From Prostheceraeus crozeri (lineage: Eukaryota > Platyhelminthes > Polycladida > Euryleptidae): a stretch of 64,000 nt of DNA. The notes under the pieces were generated by a model. It saw only the letters and a list, made by a program, of their open reading frames with translations. It did no database searches and was not told where the DNA came from. Positions 42,604-53,910 of the stretch are shown one piece after another; positions within the stretch are counted from its first letter, which is position 1, and each line of letters begins with the position of its first letter. Made by a program: the position numbers and the translations under genes. Location: NCBI GenBank assembly GCA_907163375.1, contig CAJQUW010015614.1, forward strand, positions 186,001 through 250,000, written 5' to 3'.

Positions 42604-42813
42604 GAGTTCTCCTCAAGTCGGTCAGAGAATCTCACCGCTCGCCATGTCCCCAAACTCTCTCCTCAAGTCGGTCAGAGAATCTCACCGCTCGCCATGTCCC
42701 CAAACTCTCTCCTCAAGTCGGTCAGAGAGTCTCACCGCTCGCCATGTCCCCAAACTCTCTCCTCAAGTCGGTCAGAGAATCTCACCGCTCGCCATGTCCC
42801 CAAACTCTCTACT
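42604..42813. repeat. 50-bp minisatellite, four near-identical units
   Basis: CCTCAAGTCGGTCAGAGAAT begins units at 42611, 42661, 42711 and 42761, exactly 50 bp apart, with at most one or two substitutions between them. There are no spacers, so it is not CRISPR-like. It is more GC-rich than the neighbourhood and lies about 240 bp upstream of the RING exon start, so it may sit in that gene's promoter or 5' UTR. Confidence 0.9.
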
Positions 42814-43048
42814 CTTGTCAGATCCGCTCATGTGCACTCCCCTGGCTATCTCTGACGTCAACGAGGGACACATGGCGCGCGTACACCTTCCATCTGACTA
42901 TCTGATCGCTCCTTCAAAACAGCCGTTCACTCGCTGACTTTCCCCAAAACGCCTACCATCCGCTCGTTCATGTAGTCAGCTTCCTCCCATCCTTCGTATC
43001 CGCGTTATGTTCGCATCTCCACTTCGTCTGTAGTCTCAAAACTTCGTA

Positions 43049-43363
43049 ATGGGCGATGTTCGTAGACTTTCAAGGTCAAGCCCTCTGTCTGGAGAACGAG
43101 GGAAACTTTGTAAAGAGATTCAGGATGAATTTCTTGTCTGCAAGATCTGCATGGACACATTGAAGGCGCCCAAGTGTTTGAGTTGTCTTCATACTTTCTG
43201 TGAAGCATGTGTGGAGAAGCATGTACTCGCTGAGTATGCTTCGAAGAAATACGGTGATTACAGGGAATTCAACTGTCCTTTGTGCCGAAAGAGAACGACG
43301 TTGCCGATTGGAGGAGTGAAAAGACTTCCAGACAACTTTCTTGTGTCCAATTTGTCCGATATG
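43049..43363 (+). CDS. First coding exon of a TRIM2/3-like RING E3 ubiquitin ligase
   Basis: The ATG at 43049 has a good context (G at -3, G at +4). The exon encodes 105 residues. A C3HC4 RING finger is complete: C31-x2-C34, C46-x-H48, C51-x2-C54, C76-x2-C79 (CKIC, CLHTFCEAC, CPLC). This would bind an E2 enzyme and transfer ubiquitin. LPIGGVKRLPDNFLVSNLSD after the RING is characteristic of TRIM2/TRIM3/TRIM56-type proteins, just before the B-box. GATATG|GTAAGT at 43361-43369 is a strong phase-0 splice donor, so the reading-through to a stop at 43486 is intronic. No B-box, coiled coil or NHL exon is found downstream in the window; the gene continues beyond a long intron or is broken. Confidence 0.82.
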
Positions 43364-43369
43364 GTAAGT
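43364..43369 (+). promoter_or_regulatory. Splice donor of the RING exon
   Basis: GTAAGT following ATG, a consensus donor. It falls exactly where the TRIM homology ends. Confidence 0.75.
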
Positions 43370-43467
43370 CTGAAACGTCAAACTAGGAAGCAAGAGGAAA
43401 AATATCGAAAAATTAGATATCAGTTATTTACGCAAGTAGTGCAAAGTAACCATCTTTATTGTGTGAG

Positions 43468-43941
43468 GTCAAATACTGAGTGTTAGAGTGCTGGTGTTGA
43501 GCTTCAAGTGTTAACACCAGCGCTGAGCGCCAAGCTGAGTGTTGATTAGCAGCGCTGGGCTGAACACTGGCGCTCAGCTCTGAACTTCAATGTTAAACGC
43601 CTATATTCATCGAGTGTTGACGCTCAGCACAGGTGCCGTGCTGTCATATTCAGTGTTGTGTAACCGTGAAATCAACTGTCAACGCTCAATGCAGGTGATT
43701 GAACACTGGCGCTAAGCGCTGGCCAGTCAATCTTGCTGTCAAGACTGTTGAAAGCGAATCTCAACACTGGAAACCCACCATAGAAACCATAGAAACCTGG
43801 AACCATAGAAATCCACAGTTTCGACACTCGCCCTGAGTGTCAACACCAATGTTCAGATATCAACACCAGCGTTAAGACAAGTGTTGGGTGTCAACGCCGG
43901 TGTTCAACTCAACACCAGCACTCTAACACTCGGTATTTGAC
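43468..43941. mobile_element. Palindromic MITE in the RING-gene intron
   Basis: GTCAAATACTGAGTGTTAGA on the left faces TCTAACACTCGGTATTTGAC on the right; pairing extends at least 34 bases with one or two mismatches. The interior is built of variants of AACACTGGCGCTCAGC and its complement, giving an irregular, strongly structured 474-bp element. It starts about 105 bp after the splice donor, so it is probably transcribed as intron. Confidence 0.78.
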
Positions 43942-44004
43942 TTCACTCATTGTATTTTCGAGATCAACATGTATATACACGAGCGCGAAGACCGAATTAG
44001 TACA

Positions 44005-44605
44005 TGATTCTCCATAGCAGGCCACAAGTTGGATATCTTAAATGCCCGAGCCCGCTAGGTAAGGGGTATTTAAATATTAATGAGTTCGAATGCTTTGATG
44101 AAGCAATCTCATGCACGAGTTGTGTAGAGAATTTTATTTGCCGACGTGCTATGACGATCAAGGACAAATTGTGATTGACATATCTATGATTGTCAAGAGT
44201 ATTTGAATAGAAATTTAGCTTCATCAATTGTGAAAATATCTATTCACATATTTAGTATGTACTAAATCAGGGCAAGAGCACTCATCGTTGCGCAGAGAAT
44301 TTTATTTGAATAGAAATTTAGCTAGATCTGTTCTATAGTAATTAAATCAAAACACGACACGGTTGAAAAATTCAAAGAATCCAGGAAGCGGAAGAAACCA
44401 AAGTTAAACGACTAGCCTAGTGGAAAATCGTGTAAATAATTAGGTTACGGAAAGTCAAGAGCGTATGAATATAAATTAATACTTATAACACAGAGTTAAT
44501 ATTAGAGCAAATATTATCTCCCTCGCCGGCAATAATCTGTTTAACAGGTCAAATAAAATGATAAGATTTCTGCAATAAATGCACGGAGACAAATAAGCGT
44601 TATTA
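44005..44605 (+). mobile_element. Dispersed repeat J, copy 1, interrupted
   Basis: Aligns with 48600-49040 (shared GAGTTCGAATGCT, TGATGAAGCAATCTCATGCA, GTTGTGTAGAGAATTTTATT, GCAATAATCTG, GGAGACAAATAA). Repeat K (44355-44490) interrupts it. Termini are undefined. Non-coding. Confidence 0.65.
44355..44490 (-). repeat. Dispersed repeat (family K), copy 2
   Basis: Reverse-complement match to 23900-24050 (AAAGAATCCAGGAAGCGGAA, AGAGCGTATGAATATAAATT). Nested in repeat J. Confidence 0.6.
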
Positions 44606-44639
44606 TGTAAGCAATAATCATAGAGATCATTGCACTGTG

Positions 44640-45050
44640 CAATATAAAAATGAGGTATAATTGATTTAAGGCAAGGATGAAGGACAAAAATGGAGATAAA
44701 CAGAAAACAGAGAACAATGGTGAAAATTGTGGGAATAACGAAAATACAAGTAGGTGACGGAAGAGAGAAAAATGTGCCGAACAGTGAGATTCAAGGGATT
44801 AAATATAAATAAAAAGCAAACATGAAGGTAGACAATAATAGAGGCCATGTGACAATAGTAGAGATAGTAGACATGCTGGCATAAATGGAAGTAAATGTAA
44901 GTTATGTAGAAAAATGAAATCAAAGGATTCAAGATACATGTATAATGTATATAGAAGGAGAAGACAATGATAGAAATACAAGTGGCAGAAATTGTCGGAA
45001 ATAGAAGCTGATGGGAGAAAATGAGATTAACTGTCAACAGTGCACGATGA
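44640..45050. other. Purine-rich degenerate tract
   Basis: The + strand is strongly A/G-rich over 400 bases, with recurring GAAATACAAGTGG / GAAAATACAAGTAGG words. The minus-strand open frame over it (45037-44666) is a by-product of the composition (F, Y, I, L-rich) and is not credited as a gene. Confidence 0.5.
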
Positions 45051-45085
45051 AATGTTTAGAATGTCTGAAAAGTTATCTTCTATAA

Positions 45086-45772
45086 GTCCAGATAGTCACT
45101 TTATAGGTACCCTGAGGTCCGTATCTGATCAGGATGCGTTCTATTACAGAGTCTGTTTTGAAGACCCGAAATAGTCATCGCACAGAATTAGACTGTTTAA
45201 GCGTGTCACTTTGCTAGAAGTAAAAACTAAATCAAAAAATGGTACATGCACGAACTTGCTAAGTAGGCAAAATGAAATTTTGAATGCCTTACACAGATAG
45301 GAAAAAATAGTCTCGGATTGCTGTGAATTCCTTCAAAATGTTCCAATCGCCATGGTTCTTTCACATTCGAAGAATTCATTGCCCACACGTTTTCTCGATA
45401 ATGTTGTGCCCTCCGATCACTATTTAAAAAGTTAGCAGGCGGACGAAAAAACTCTCACAAACTTCTCTGTAGAACTTGACATCGTCTGTGTCTCTTTGCT
45501 GTGTGATCCGGTTGATAACAGTCACTGAAACTTCGCACAATTTGGTGTGTTTAATGTTGAACTGGTTGCTCATTGTTTGATTGCTATGATATTATGTCAG
45601 CAGATTGTGCCATTTCATTAACGTTACATGTTCTAATGTTTCCCTTCTAGTCAAACAGAACAAGAAACGACCTGTCTACTATCTGTGGTCCAGATAGTTA
45701 CTTTATATGACCCGGAGGTCCGTATCTGTTCAGGATCCGTGCTAATAGAGAGTTCGTTTTGAAGTCCCGAAA
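45086..45772 (+). repeat. 86-bp direct repeats flanking a MITE
   Basis: GTCCAGATAGTCACTTTATA at 45086-45171 and GTCCAGATAGTTACTTTATA at 45688-45772 match for about 86 bases (GAGGTCCGTATCTG, GTTTTGAAG.CCCGAAA). Between them lies the CACAGAATTAGA MITE. This is too long for a transposon target duplication, so a prior tandem duplication is more likely. Confidence 0.7.
45181..45687 (+). mobile_element. CACAGAATTAGA hAT-type MITE, copy 2
   Basis: Starts CACAGAATTAGACTG, aligns throughout with 5468-5989, and ends in a decayed TIR CTACTATCTGTG. No 8-bp duplication remains. The internal minus-strand frame seen in copy 1 is partly kept. Confidence 0.8.
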
Positions 45773-46426
45773 AAATTGTCTAGTCCGCAATGTACACAAT
45801 TTCGTAGAAAACGCAATGAATACTTTAAGCCTATAGATGACATAGCCCATAGTTTTTTATGCAATACAATTTCAAAGGCAGAATCAGCAGACAATAATGC
45901 CAACTGCAGTATAAAGCTGAAATCATATTTAAGATTCAATCGCGATTGCACTAGTTCTTGCAGCATCATACTGGAAATAATAGCATGATATAACAGTTCT
46001 CTGAATTTTATCAGTGCATTTAAAAGGGGTTCCTGCATTGACAGTCCATGTATTGAGTGCATCGAGATATCATTGCAGTTCCTTGCACTAGTTCAATAAC
46101 TCAACATTATGCAGGAAATACGTGTACTGTATAATACTGCATAGCATGGAGATGTGCCTCATGGCGAGGACAACCAGTCAACAATATATCAGTTGTCCCT
46201 GCCATGGTAGTCACCGCAGAAAAAAGAGGAGACTTTTTTAACGTTTTCACTTTCGCTTGTGATATTTTTTATCGACCTTTTGTAGAATGTGTTTTAAACG
46301 ATAGTGTTATTTTAGTTCTGTATTCAATTTACAAATATACAGTTAAATTGGAAAAATGACACCGCATAGCTTGTCTTGCTTCCACCTGTAATTGATCTCA
46401 CTGTTTGTGTTCCTTAATGATAAAAC
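45773..46426. other. Sequence without recognised features
   Basis: An open frame at 45776-45988 (+) resembles nothing I know. No repeats were noticed. Confidence 0.4.
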
Positions 46427-47212
46427 CACAGAATTAGACAGGTCGTATCTTCTTCCGTTTGACTAGAAGGGAAGCATTGGAACATGTAACGTAAATGAAA
46501 TGGCACAATCTCCTGACTAAATACCATAGCAATCGAACAATGAGCAGCCAGTTCAACATTAAGCACGCCAAATCATAGAAATAAACTGTTTATCTGAAGT
46601 TCGCTAGAATGGAAATTGACTCAAGGTCGCGGCACATCCGAGGGAACTAAGTTGGGGCATGGATCACCAATGAAAGGCTTCGATTTACTCATGTGACTGA
46701 TTCTAACCCAATGATACAGACGTTGGCAGGTGCATCTAAGTGAAAATGCGTGCGATTTATGTGCCGTTATTGTGCATTGCATGAAGCTTAATTTCCATTC
46801 TAGAGGTTTTATTGTTGTCAATTTCTATGCACCAAATTGTCTGAAGTTTCAGTCACGGTTATCAACCGGATCACACAGCAAAGAGACGCAGACGATGTCA
46901 AGTTCTACAGAGAAGTTTGTGAACGTTTTTTCATGCGCCTGCTAACTTTTTTTAAAATGATCGGAAGGGTCAACATTATCGAGAAAACTTTTGCGCAATG
47001 ATCTGAATTCTTCAAATCTGGAGGAGTCGTGGCGATCGGAGCATTTTGAAGGAATTCAGAGCAATCTGCAAGCGACGCACGACTATTTTTCCTATCTCAG
47101 TAAGGTATTAAAAATTTCTTTTTGCCCACTTATTAAGTTCTTGCATGTGCCATCTGTTTGAATCAGCTTGCACTTCTAGCAAAGTGACACAATAAAACAA
47201 TCTAATTCTGTG
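46427..47212 (-). mobile_element. CACAGAATTAGA hAT-type MITE, copy 3, with nested MITE
   Basis: Begins CACAGAATTAGACAGGTCGT and ends CAATCTAATTCTGTG, with a perfect 8-bp target duplication GATAAAAC (46419-46426 and 47213-47220). Reverse orientation to copy 1. A CATAGAAAT MITE is inserted at 46574-46829. Once that is removed, length matches copy 1. Confidence 0.9.
46574..46829 (+). mobile_element. CATAGAAAT hAT-type MITE, copy 2
   Basis: Nearly identical to 3763-4018. Target duplication CGCCAAAT / CACCAAAT (7 of 8). Nested in a CACAGAATTAGA MITE, whereas at 5.4-6.2 kb the nesting is the other way round. Confidence 0.88.
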
Positions 47213-47220
47213 GATAAAAC

Positions 47221-48595
47221 ACTCGGTGCTTCGCGTCTTGTGTTCGAATAACATAGACAGTTCGTTCAGTTACGTTGGATGCACTGTAACCTATGCGGTA
47301 ATACATTTCCAATCCAACTGCTTCACATCGTGAAGCGACAATTGAAGTAACGTCAAAACATTGTCTAGATGAAACTCCAATCTCTCATGGAAACTGAAGC
47401 TCAAGTATGAATCCACCTTAGTGTCGGCTGATGGATGCAGAAATCGACTTGATCTTCATCTGCATGGGGCAGATTCCAGAATGATTCACGTTTCGTCAAT
47501 GGAATGAAATTACCTGACATTTTACCACCAACCATGTATATCAACACAGATATCGAAATAACATTGGAATAGTGAAACCGTGAAGATATTTGCATTGATA
47601 ATTACTTTGTCTTCTGTCACCAGCCCTGGAAATCCCATGATACACACTGCACTTGCCTGTAGGTTTTCTCTACTGAGAATCTTTGAATCCGGCAGCTGCA
47701 GAAACCTTACCTGACGTCTTATATTCTTGGCTTGCATTGCGTCACTTGCTGTCTTTGGAATTTACACAGGCGGCATGTCATCTCCGTTACAGGAACAGAA
47801 GGACGAAAAGATGCGTACGTGTGATGAATATAGATAAGAATGTCCAAGTTGATAGTTTTGTGATGTCAGCTGATAAATATTTGGATAATTAACCGTTCGA
47901 GTTATTATCTGTTGTTTCAAGAGCCAGACAACAGCTTTTGGACTGTCCTCTTTGGCCAGATACCTCTTCCTCTAACTTAGATGCTAGAACTCACTTCGTA
48001 TTTGAGTTTCTTAATTCACTATTGAATTTCAATTTCTTGAAATTATGAAGAATGAAATCATTGGATCTTTAAGTCGCATTTGGACAGGTCACTTGTTCGG
48101 ATGAATACACACGTCACATTGTGCGCTCACCATCGATTAAGTAGACAGCAAAAATTCGGTCAATTAAATCCAACATTAGATGATAAAATGCCTTAAAAAA
48201 GCTTACAAAAGGAAATTCCCCTAGATTTGAACAATCTATCCACTGAATTCCTTACAGCAACCGTAATTAATGAGACTATGTAGGACAAAGCGCGCCGTCT
48301 GCCTGTTACTAAAAAACGATATTTCTAGCGATGAAATATATCGTTTTTTAATGCATCGTAAATAGTGTAGCCGTGTAACTGCTGAGTTATGCAATCAGCA
48401 TGTTTAGTGAATAGTTCCGCGGGCATTCATTAAATATATTAATTTCACTTGTAACACATTAATTTCTCTTGACATGCTGATTCGGAACTCAAATTTGCTT
48501 CGGGTACAAACTTTAATACGAAGTTGTGTCGATGTTGAGAGATGTGACCTAGGCCTAGTGGTGATTCCTGATATTGGATCAAATGTGTATTTACG
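47221..48595. other. Sequence without a supported gene
   Basis: Overlapping minus-strand frames at 47737-47522 and 47595-47401 are open but show no family I recognise, and the splice-like signals there are ambiguous. A hairpin is listed separately. Confidence 0.35.
48311..48349. repeat. Perfect 12-bp hairpin
   Basis: AAAAAACGATAT (48311-48322) and ATATCGTTTTTT (48338-48349) are exact complements across a 15-base loop. Possibly a deleted MITE. Confidence 0.6.
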
Positions 48596-48599
48596 CACC

Positions 48600-49040
48600 C
48601 AGTGCATGATTGCTTCATTGTTTTATTCCACGAGTTAGATATCTTAGATGCCGGAACTCGTAGGATTAGGTCGATTTAAATCGAATGAGTTCGAATGCTA
48701 TGATGAAGCAATCTCATGCACCAGTTGTGTAGAGAATTTTATTTGACGACGTGCTATGATGATGATGGACAGATTGTGATTGACATGTCTATGATTATTA
48801 AGAATATCTGAATAGAAATCTAGTCTGACCAATATTGTAGATATCTATTCTCAGATCTTATACCTACTAAGCCGGTCAAAACTCGCCCATAATGGTCATA
48901 GATTACGCTCCTTCCGTGCATTGGAGTTAATGTCACCTCTGCGCGGGCAATAATCTCCTTTACAGGTCAAATAAAGCGATAGGATATCTACATTATGCTC
49001 CCGGAGACAAATAAATCCTATATGTTCCCCTCCTGTATAT
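48600..49040 (+). mobile_element. Dispersed repeat J, copy 2
   Basis: Uninterrupted relative of 44005-44605, starting around AGTGCATGATTGCTTCATTG and ending near GGAGACAAATAAATCC. A short reverse fragment of its middle (GAATAGATATCTATATTGGT) recurs at 49805-49828. Confidence 0.65.
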
Positions 49041-49828
49041 AAAAAATGTCTCCCAACTACAGAGCATCAAAGTTCTTGCTCTGTGTTCTTAGTTGTCACA
49101 TGTTCTCTTTGACTACTGTTCTTCCGCATCTTGATGTTTCTCGCTCATTTTGGAAAGAACATTTGTCGAATACATTTTAGAAATTAAAAGCAGGAGTTGA
49201 ATTCAACGACCCCGTGATCACGATGGGTTTGAACTCGCGTTCCAGATAGGATTAAGCTGAAGAAAACTGTTTGATGCACTCTCATGCACTTTTGATGTTT
49301 CTTCCTCCATATACCAACATCAATTTCGTTCAAATCCAAAGATCGGTGGAAATTTTATGATGCGGTTATTCAGCAGCATGTTATCTAACCTCATGTTTGA
49401 CGAATATTCAAGCATATAATCTGCGTGAGGACATTTTTAATAGATAAGAGGCAGAGGAAAGATAATAGCAATGGCAATAGCAACCGTGAACGAGGAAGAA
49501 AATGAAAAATATGAAGGAATCGAAGGAGAAGTAGAGGAAGTAGGAGAAATATATGTCCAAAAGAATATGTGATACAGCTTGTTTGTCTCCACATCTGTGC
49601 AGTGTCAATCTCATCAATATATTTCACTTGTAAAGCAGATTATAGCCCTCGGAAGTCTAGATTCCTCAGCTTCTCTTCATATGAGCATAATGCCTGTATT
49701 GTCCTCACGGGAGCTAGTATTTACTCCAATACACTGGAAGGAGCAAACTCACATATATGCAAATTTGGACTAACCTTAGCCTGCTTTAGTAAAATTATAT
49801 CCGTGAATAGATATCTATATTGGTCAGA
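49041..49828. other. Unassigned, partly purine-rich sequence
   Basis: 49430-49560 is A/G-rich on the + strand and creates leucine-rich minus-strand frames by composition. Nothing else is supported. Confidence 0.4.
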
Positions 49829-49829
49829 C

Positions 49830-50545
49830 CATAGAGTAAGTATATTAGGAAGAGTAGCAACTCAGAATTTATTATATCCCCAATGTGTATACACTTTCGA
49901 TTTTATTAAATGAACTCAAGGGAGATGCAGGTGGTATTGTCACCAAATGTGAGATATGCAAATTTTTGCAGTTATGCAGAAATTGCAACAGAATTGAGTG
50001 ATCATTAAAGCAATGCAGAAGGAATGATAGTATTCTACAGATAGTGTGTCTGATAGCCTTGGCAAGGTAATGTTTGTTAAAGTAGCAACTCGATGACCTG
50101 CTATTGCTTTCATGATGAATCTCAAGAGAATCCTCTTAAGCGAGATCACATCACAGGTAACCTGCTACTGTAGAGCAAAGAATCAATTGCAATGACTTCA
50201 ATTAACATTGAAAGATGTAAATGGGTCCACATCACTATTCAGATTCAAGAAATGAAACATGAATTTAGTGAATCTTCAAATCATGCCGATGAAACTTGAA
50301 TTAAAAACATGAAATTTCAGCCAATAAAGCACGAATAGTATCGCGATTTTTTCATGAAGACTTCCATTATGATACGGATAATGAGATTTCCTTGATAATC
50401 AGCCTAATTTCCGCTTAGTTAGCATGATTATTAGCAAAGATTCATTCCTTTTGATATCCAACTTATTTTATACTACTTATAAAGGTAGTCATATCGGTAG
50501 TATTTAAATTGTCAAAATTTTGACATTTTTGAAACTGTAGATGTA
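49830..50545 (-). mobile_element. CATAGAG MITE family, copy 9
   Basis: The TIR CCATAGAGTAAGTATATTAG at 49830 is followed by the family landmarks in reverse order, to GGTAGTATTTAAATTGTCAA near 50515. The other TIR is missing. Confidence 0.82.
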
Positions 50546-51770
50546 AAAAATGTACATGTGAAAAATCCATGTGATGTACATTTAAAATGTAGACACGCTG
50601 ACTGAGACTTCTAAAATTTCTTCTGCATGCATAGATACAGATATCATTATTACGGGACTTTTTCCCACATTGTATCCATAGAAGTAGATAATAGTACACC
50701 AGAATAGAAGTTTGATATCTTGCCTATTTACAATGATGGCACATGGAAAAATCTATGGTTTGTAGATCAGATTCGATCTGAAACATTATATCATAGTCAA
50801 AGTATTTGCCAAGTTGGTTGTGGAAGTCGTTGACAGCAAATTGCAGGATTTTCATGAAGAGAATTGCAGGTGAGATGGCGGCATTGTTTCATGTGAAATA
50901 GCCTACTATTCCATGGATTAATATACTGTGTGTATTTGTAGCTGTCATTGACAACTATTTTCCAATTTTTCAATATTGGAATGCGAATTAAAAATTTGGT
51001 TGACAGAGTCATAATCGATAGTGGTCGGTGTGCTGTTTGTAAGAACCTGTCAAGAATTCAAAGATGAAAATTCTAATTATTGGATCATTTCTCCATCTAA
51101 CGGTCAAGAAACCTAGCGCTTTTCTGGAATATACACACTGAAAGTTTCTTTACCGACAATCATTTCTCAAATAAATGAAATGTCGCTGGAACTTTTCAAT
51201 TAATCATTAAATGACATATGTGAGATAGTTTGATGATATTATGGAGGCTCATATTCGAAAGCATGCAAAGGTTTTGAAAATTATTCAAATATAATGAACA
51301 GGAGAATCTTTCAAAATAAAATTAATATTCTAAGATTTCTTGGTCTCTGATTTCAAGTTGGAGTAATGCATGCTCTGTAAATCGACATTACAAGTTGCAT
51401 ATGTGTGTGATTATGCTCTTAATTGATTATAGGAGCGATATTTCAAAATGATGACCATACAGAAGGTTTTAAAGAATTTCCTTCTTTGTCATCCTGTCGC
51501 TGCAGTATTTTGTAAATTCACTATTCTTCTGTGTACATGATCTTTGGACACTGGGCAACAATCCAGATCACAAATTGACTTGATAATTGAAAATGCCAAC
51601 CAGAAAACAAGAAAGCCAGCTCACAAAATTAGCTTTTTACCCCAACTAAGTTTTCCCGGAGTGTGCCATAATTTTCATGCAATTTCCATTCAAGGACTTT
51701 CTATGGTATTGTTAATTTCTATGATTGTATCACAGCTAAATTACGCACAATAACAACGTGTAGATAAACA
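50546..51770. other. Sequence without recognised features
   Basis: Small open frames only. No terminal repeats were seen. Confidence 0.4.
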
Positions 51771-51774
51771 TGCA

Positions 51775-51962
51775 TTCAATTCATTCCTGAATAACAGCAG
51801 TACGTCGGCAAATAAAATTCTCTGGGCCGTGTATAAGAAAGCTTCATTATGTCATTCGAACTCGTTAGACATACTGCAAATGGCCGGTTCGGGTTGCGAG
51901 TTCGGCCAAATGCCGGGCAAAAGATGTCTAGCTCGTGGAATACTATAAAGAAACCACCATGC
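51775..51962 (-). mobile_element. Dispersed repeat J, fragment
   Basis: The minus strand carries the start of repeat J (CCACGAGCTAGACATC, GAGTTCGAATGACATAATGA, GAGAATTTTATTTGCCGACG). Only the first 190 bp or so remains. Confidence 0.6.
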
Positions 51963-51998
51963 ACCAATGGGGTAACTAACTACTCCGATGTGCATGCC

Positions 51999-52875
51999 CA
52001 TAGAAATAAACTGCCTGTCTGAAGTTGACTAGAATGGAAACTGACTCAAGGTTGCGTCAAGCAAATTTTATATCATTTTAGTTTTGAAAAATTGTATAAA
52101 ATGATATCATCAAAATCTTTTGTTCCATTAGATTTTCTAATCATAGATTCTTCGCACTTTGTATTGAAGCAAATTTAGTCTCTTTCGTTTGTTCTACCCA
52201 TGTCCTTCCCCACTGGTTAATTCATGTAGCGAAAAGCAACAGGCTATTGTCTGTCAGTCACACAACTTGTCAAACAACTCATTAATAACACTGTCTTGGT
52301 GTTTTTGAAGTCTTGATTGTAATCTAAATATTTTGAGCCGTTTTTCGTACTTTAGATACTGTTGGCCTAACCAACTGCATATTGTAGGCGTATTTGCAAT
52401 TCGATTGTCTAATGTATAGGCCCTTCCTAACTTTGATATACAAGAAGCTTTGTGTGACTAAGTTGCTTTCTTCAGTCTTGCATTATTTGGAACACATCGA
52501 TGCTGCATGCAATATAATTTTAATTTCATTGCTATGAGCAGTAAAAGTGGCATGGCAGCATTGTAAATTGAAAAATTCGTATGACTAGATCTATCTACGG
52601 TTTAGGCCTACGTATATCTCACTAAAAAATGATATATTTTTGTTATAAAAAATAAAATGATATCTCTTTATATCATTGTATAAAATTCGTAAAATAATAT
52701 CATTTTAGATCATTTTAAATATAAAATGATATCATTACCGATCATAGATTCTAACCCAGTGATGCAGTCGTTGACAAGTGTATCTAAATGAAAATGTGGT
52801 GATTGTTGTGCCACTATTGTGCATTCATGAAACTTTACTTCAATTGTAGAGATTCTACTGTTATCAACTTCTATG
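51999..52875 (+). mobile_element. CATAGAAAT hAT-type MITE, copy 4, split
   Basis: The left block 51999-52059 starts CATAGAAATAAACTGCCTG. The right block 52739-52875 contains GATTCTAACCCAGTGATGCA and ends ACTTCTATG. The AATGATATCATT element lies between. Confidence 0.78.
52060..52738 (-). mobile_element. AATGATATCATT element, copy 2 (empty site for the ribozyme insertion)
   Basis: Aligns in reverse with 39990-41067 but lacks the 418-bp hammerhead insertion: the complement here reads GGCCAACAGTATCTAAAGTA straight into unique sequence. The ends are rich in AAAATGATATCATTTT palindromes. Nested in a CATAGAAAT MITE. Confidence 0.78.
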
Positions 52876-53470
52876 TACATGGTCGTTGTAGTCCATTAAA
52901 TCTATGGAGTGCTGGAATTCTATGCCTCTAACCTGTATTAATAACCGCGCATGCTTTCTTTTGCTTCTTCATAGATATTGATTCGAATTATTCGCAAAAT
53001 CGGTCACAGAATTCTATTCTCTATTGTTTGAGGGCGATATTAAGGTGAATAATATTCTAACCTGCATCACCTCATGAATGCGCTTGATAAGAAGAAGTAG
53101 CTATCTCAGTGGGAAGTCAGAAAGACTGAGGGAAAGTTCAAGCTGGAGGGCAATAAGGTAAACAATATTAACAAGGTCGTCCACACGAGGATGTGAAACT
53201 GAAGAGTTGGACGAATATTTATCTCCATATTGATTCATTCATTCAAATCATACGCCTTCATAAATAACGCAGAATTTGCTGTGAGGTTCAAATAGCTTCC
53301 AAATAATCTGAGAAGTCACAAGGATGAGTATGAGTCCTTGCCATGTACCCAGCAAAGCGATGGACGGTGTTGCATCCATGCTGAAGCGATATCTTCTCAT
53401 GAGACTCAATGAAAAGCAAAGCATCAAAGGAAAATGTTGCTTATGATGTAATAATAAGCGCTTTTCTTAA
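52876..53470. other. Sequence without recognised features
   Basis: No clear motif. It may include decayed upstream parts of the Penelope-like fragment that follows. Confidence 0.35.
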
Positions 53471-53474
53471 ATCA

Positions 53475-53910
53475 TGTCAGGAGCACAGGCGTAATGTGAG
53501 GAATTTGCCTCGCATGTAATCGACACCGGCCACCGAATTGAGTGGGAACATTGCGAGACACTAGATCGGGAGCCGGTTTACCACAAATGCCTCATTAAAG
53601 AGTCCTTATGGTCGAACAAGTTCACAAGTGTAAACACGTGTGAGTGCAATAATGGAACTGCTTGGACTGAAGTCCTTTAAGGTGTGCCTCTTTCTTCTTG
53701 TTTCTCGTTTTGTTTTATCTTTTCTTCATTTTACATTTGACTTTTAGATAGTAGTAAATCTAGTTTCTGTCGTTTTCATAGAGATTTCGAACACTTATTG
53801 CCTATTGTTAATTTATTGATCATGTCTGAACTTAGATTTCGTTCATATATTTAGATTGTGAGATGATTTTGTGATTTCAGACCGTGACTATGCTTACCAG
53901 TGGTAAGCGA
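53475..53910 (+). pseudogene. Penelope-like element fragment, end of GIY-YIG ORF
   Basis: The + strand reads ASHVIDTGHRIEWEHCETLD, then REPVYHKCLIKESLW and WTEVL before a stop near 53680. H..(D/E)TGH.I.W...LDRE....R..KE is the usual C-terminal block after GIY-YIG. A trailer with GCTTACCAGTGGTAAGCGAAA follows, in the position where related elements have a hammerhead-like stem. 5' part missing. Confidence 0.65.

Noticed and set aside
42604..42813. CRISPR-like array
   Set aside because: The 50-bp units are adjacent with no unique spacers, and the genome is animal. It is a plain minisatellite.
43364..43486. Continuation of the RING protein to a stop at 43486
   Set aside because: A consensus GTAAGT donor lies exactly where TRIM similarity ends, so the downstream frame is most likely intron.
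44666..45037. Membrane protein on the minus strand
   Set aside because: The hydrophobic frame mirrors a purine-rich tract on the other strand; there are no domain, start or splice signals.
47401..47737. Two-frame minus-strand coding exon
   Set aside because: Frames are open and not low-complexity, but no family is recognised and the splice signals are contradictory. Not enough to call a gene.
49391..49627. Leucine-rich minus-strand protein
   Set aside because: By-product of an A/G-rich + strand tract.
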